A DNA stretch of 64,000 nucleotides, taken from assembly GCA_947482825.1 (NCBI GenBank), contig CANKMT010000001.1:1-64000 (forward strand), given 5' to 3'. This document shows positions 61,966 to 64,000 of the stretch, piece after piece (position 1 is the first letter of the stretch; each line of letters begins with the position of its first letter). This stretch comes from Betaproteobacteria bacterium. GTDB lineage: Bacteria > Pseudomonadota > Gammaproteobacteria > Burkholderiales > SG8-39. A model generated the notes under the pieces. The model was not told the origin of the DNA. It did not search any database and saw only the letters and a list, made by a program, of their open reading frames with translations. Both the position numbers and the translations under genes were made by a program.

Positions 61966-62643
61966 TCAGTTTCCAAGCAGGGCGATGGTTTCATCGGCGG
62001 TGACGACGTCGGCGTACTTGTGCGCGATGTCGAAGAGGTTGACCGCATGCGAGGTGGGCGAGCGGTCATACACGCAGTCCTCGACGACGACGACCTTGTA
62101 GTTGTACGCGTTGGCATCGACTGCGGTGCCGCGCACGCAGCCGCTGGTGGTGCAGCCGGTGATCACCACCGAGTCGACGCCCATCTGAACGAGGTGGCTC
62201 GCGAGGGGCGTGCCGAAGAACGCGCTGGCCTGGTTCTTGGGCAGTTGCAGGTCGCCGGGCTCGGGGGCGATCTCCTTGACGAAGTCGTAGCCGCGCAGCG
62301 GCACGCCCATGAGGCCCGTCATCTTGGCCGTGAAGGCGCCTTCGTGGTGCTTCCCCTTTGGCGCAACGTACGGGTAGATCACCGGCAGGCCCCGCTTGCG
62401 AAACTCAGCGATCAACCGCGCAATGCCGGGGATCGCGCGCCAACCCGCCTCGCCGCAACTGGTGCCGAACTCCTGCATCGATTCGAGGATCGGCTTGGGC
62501 GATTCGCCCATGCTGCGGTATTGCACGTCGATCACGAGCAGCGCAGCGCGTTTGCCGATGCCGCTGCTGCCGCCGAGGCCCGCTTTGCGGTACACCTCGA
62601 GTTCCGATTCGGGGACGATGCCGTCCCAGGGGCGCTTGGTCAA
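61966..62643 (-). CDS. Isochorismatase-like amidohydrolase
   Basis: The 225-residue protein has a catalytic triad D39 (LLVIDVQ), K136 (LPKNQASAF) and C169 in ITGCTTSGCVRGTAVDA, the pattern of N-carbamoylsarcosine amidase, maleamate amidohydrolase and relatives. It probably hydrolyses an amide. The start is TTG at 62643 with AAGGAG 7 bases upstream. It is first in the five-gene operon and divergent from the GntR gene. Confidence 0.85.
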   Translation of the reverse strand: MTKRPWDGIVPESELEVYRKAGLGGSSGIGKRAALLVIDVQYRSMGESPKPILESMQEFGTSCGEAGWRAIPGIARLIAEFRKRGLPVIYPYVAPKGKHHEGAFTAKMTGLMGVPLRGYDFVKEIAPEPGDLQLPKNQASAFFGTPLASHLVQMGVDSVVITGCTTSGCVRGTAVDANAYNYKVVVVEDCVYDRSPTSHAVNLFDIAHKYADVVTADETIALLGN

Positions 62644-62682
62644 ATGCGTTCTCCTTCGTTCCGGAGCGCATGATAGCGCGCC

Positions 62683-62688
62683 TATAAT
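62683..62688 (+). promoter_or_regulatory. -10 box of the GntR gene
   Basis: A consensus TATAAT lies 35 bases before the GntR start in the 80-base divergent gap. A convincing -35 box is not seen. Confidence 0.4.
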
Positions 62689-62723
62689 CGCCGGCCCCGG
62701 CAGGCACACCAAGGAATTCGCGC

Positions 62724-63449
62724 ATGGCGAAAGGAAACGGCAAGGCTCCGCGCAGACTGGGGGCGCAGCCGCTCGAAGGTGGCGACATCCTGCGCAGCGG
62801 CCAGGCGCTGCTGGTGTATTTCGGGCTGTGCGAAGACAAAGCCGCGGGATCGAACGGCAGCCAGGACGCGGCGATCATCATCCGCAACCGGATCCTCGAC
62901 CTCACGCTGCCCCCGGGCAGCCGGATCGACGACCGGCTCCTGATGGGCCGCTTCAAGATGGGCCGCACGCCGGCGCGCGAGGCGTTCAACCGCCTCGCCT
63001 CCGAAGGCCTGATCGTCATGCAGCGAAACCGGGGTGCCTTCGTGCGGCCCATGGATATCGTGCACATCCGGCAGTTCTTCGACGCCTACATCGCCTCGGA
63101 GCGGATTGTCGGCTATTACTGCCGGCTGGACGACGCGACGCTCGAGCGCGACCTCATGGCGATCCAGCGTGACTATCTGAAAGCGTATGCGAAGAAGCAG
63201 TTCCAGGAGATGACGCACCTTAACGCGCGCCTGCATGGGCGCATTGCGGTGGCCACGCACAACGAATACGTGGCCGAGAATGCGCTGCGGCTCTACAACC
63301 ACGCACGCCGCCTGTCCTATTTCGTGAGTCTGCTCGAACAGGATTTCATTTCCTGCCTGCACGAGACTCAGGCGATGATCCGCGCCGATCACGAGGACAT
63401 CATCGAGACGGTGCGGAAGAAGGCGGGGGGAAACACAGCAACTTCTTGA
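62724..63449 (+). CDS. GntR-family regulator (FCD type)
   Basis: The 241-residue protein has a winged helix-turn-helix (DAAIIIRNRILDLTLPPGSRIDDRLLMGRFKMGRTPAREAFNRLASEGLIVMQRNRGAFVRP) followed by an all-helical FCD-like ligand domain with metal-binding His/Asp (e.g. MTHLNARLHGRIAVATHN). It begins 80 bases from the divergent catabolic operon, which it most likely controls in response to a carboxylate intermediate. Confidence 0.87.
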   Translation: MAKGNGKAPRRLGAQPLEGGDILRSGQALLVYFGLCEDKAAGSNGSQDAAIIIRNRILDLTLPPGSRIDDRLLMGRFKMGRTPAREAFNRLASEGLIVMQRNRGAFVRPMDIVHIRQFFDAYIASERIVGYYCRLDDATLERDLMAIQRDYLKAYAKKQFQEMTHLNARLHGRIAVATHNEYVAENALRLYNHARRLSYFVSLLEQDFISCLHETQAMIRADHEDIIETVRKKAGGNTATS

Positions 63450-63483
63450 AGGCTTGATACAACCCAGCCATCCGGGGTTTCAC

Positions 63484-64000
63484 TCACGCCACCAATTCCT
63501 CATTCATCTCTTTCATCAACTCATCCAACGAATTCCCGAACACTCCCCAGGCCTTTTGTAGCCAGCCCCTCGCCGCGAACTCCGCATAGTCGAAATCCCC
63601 TCGGCCAATGGAGCAGGAGCTTGCGATATGGTCTTTAATCAGCCTCAGCCACTCGGTCTGTTCCGGGGTGAATGAGGTAGGCCGCTGCGCGTTGTGCCGG
63701 AAGATCCACTCCTGAAACCGCTTGTCGACCAGCTCGCTGAAGGGCCTCAACTCTGAGTCCAAACCAATCGCAAACCGCACCAGCGCGATCAGGTCCGTGA
63801 GCTGGAGCTTCACGTTTGCGCCCTTGACCTGCGATGCCTGCACGCGCGCATAGGCGCTCCATAGCTTCTCGGTGGTCAGCATCAGTGGCGGGCGAGCAAG
63901 GGTGTCGCGCAGTTCTTCGATCATCTCGAACGTCAAAGCGCGCCTCTGGTAGGGCTGCTGGTAGAAGAAGCCGAGCGCAGCTATCTCGTCCTTGTTTTTG
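63484..64000 (-). CDS. hsdR: C-terminus of type I restriction endonuclease subunit HsdR, cut by window edge
   Basis: The frame enters at the right edge (KNKDEIAALGFFYQQPYQRRALTFEMIEELRDTL) and runs 170 codons to a stop at 63484. TEKLWSAYARVQASQVKGANVKLQLTDLIALVRFAIGLDSELRPF, then RGWLQKAWGVFGNSLDELMKEMNEEL, matches the C-terminal helical domain of EcoEI-type HsdR. The nuclease and helicase parts lie outside the window. It suggests a type I restriction system to the right. Confidence 0.8.
   Translation of the reverse strand, partial: KNKDEIAALGFFYQQPYQRRALTFEMIEELRDTLARPPLMLTTEKLWSAYARVQASQVKGANVKLQLTDLIALVRFAIGLDSELRPFSELVDKRFQEWIFRHNAQRPTSFTPEQTEWLRLIKDHIASSCSIGRGDFDYAEFAARGWLQKAWGVFGNSLDELMKEMNEELVA

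Noticed and set aside
1-64000. CRISPR arrays, tRNA or rRNA genes, integrase or att sites
   Set aside because: No regularly spaced repeats, cloverleaf-like segments, integrase genes or flanking direct repeats were seen on reading both strands; a dedicated search could still find degenerate ones.

Overview
The window is GC-rich DNA from a proteobacterium, most likely a betaproteobacterium of the order Burkholderiales. The basis is its Bug/TctC solute receptors, fumarylacetoacetase-family and TauD-type catabolic enzymes, Rieske dioxygenase subunits, a WxxGxW secreted protein and GTG/TTG starts. No rRNA, tRNA, CRISPR array or intact insertion sequence was seen, and no species is assigned.

Layout. 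1-1.7 kb: edge of a membrane protein, then a zeta-type kinase toxin placed behind the first ~48 codons of a broken hsdM and followed by an untracked 55-residue gene. 1.8-12 kb: FKBP isomerase and a tripartite MdtABC/OprM-type efflux operon. 12-24.5 kb: aromatic catabolism, with a Rieske dioxygenase pair and MarR regulator, a 1034-residue fused flavoprotein (2Fe-2S, FAD, BFD and DAO parts), a four-gene operon (deacetylase/PuuE-like, Bug receptor, TauD dioxygenase, FAH hydrolase), and a divergent Bug receptor, flavoprotein and ferredoxin operon. 24.5-27 kb: two DUF4143 AAA ATPases. 27-28.9 kb: two small envelope proteins and an epoxide-hydrolase-like enzyme. 28.9-36.9 kb: a self-contained sulfatase locus, with a LacI regulator, ABC importer, arylsulfatase and its formylglycine-generating enzyme, and two matching LacI-type operators in the divergent promoter region.

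37-58 kb is a patchwork of toxin-antitoxin modules: VapBC, a Panacea antitoxin with an unfamiliar toxin, a second VapBC, an orphan XRE antitoxin, AbiE, FitAB, TumE with its HTH partner, TacAT, and a third DUF4143 ATPase. They are interspersed with ordinary genes (cyclase, metallo-hydrolase, GST, an AcrAB-TolC-type efflux operon, M48 and M23 peptidases) and with gene debris (IS1634-like, GST and cyclase fragments, a frameshifted dioxygenase subunit). 58-63.5 kb: a five-gene catabolic operon (isochorismatase-like, nitroreductase, SCP2-like, alpha/beta hydrolase, FAD oxidoreductase) divergent from a GntR regulator. The right edge holds the C-terminus of hsdR.

The most notable non-coding signals are: (i) a long inverted repeat at the start codon of two of the three DUF4143 ATPase genes, with a weak one at the third; (ii) a promoter-like block recurring upstream of several unrelated minus-strand genes, two copies matching over 49 bp; (iii) the paired LacI operators. 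The Panacea-linked toxin candidate is the best new-system lead.
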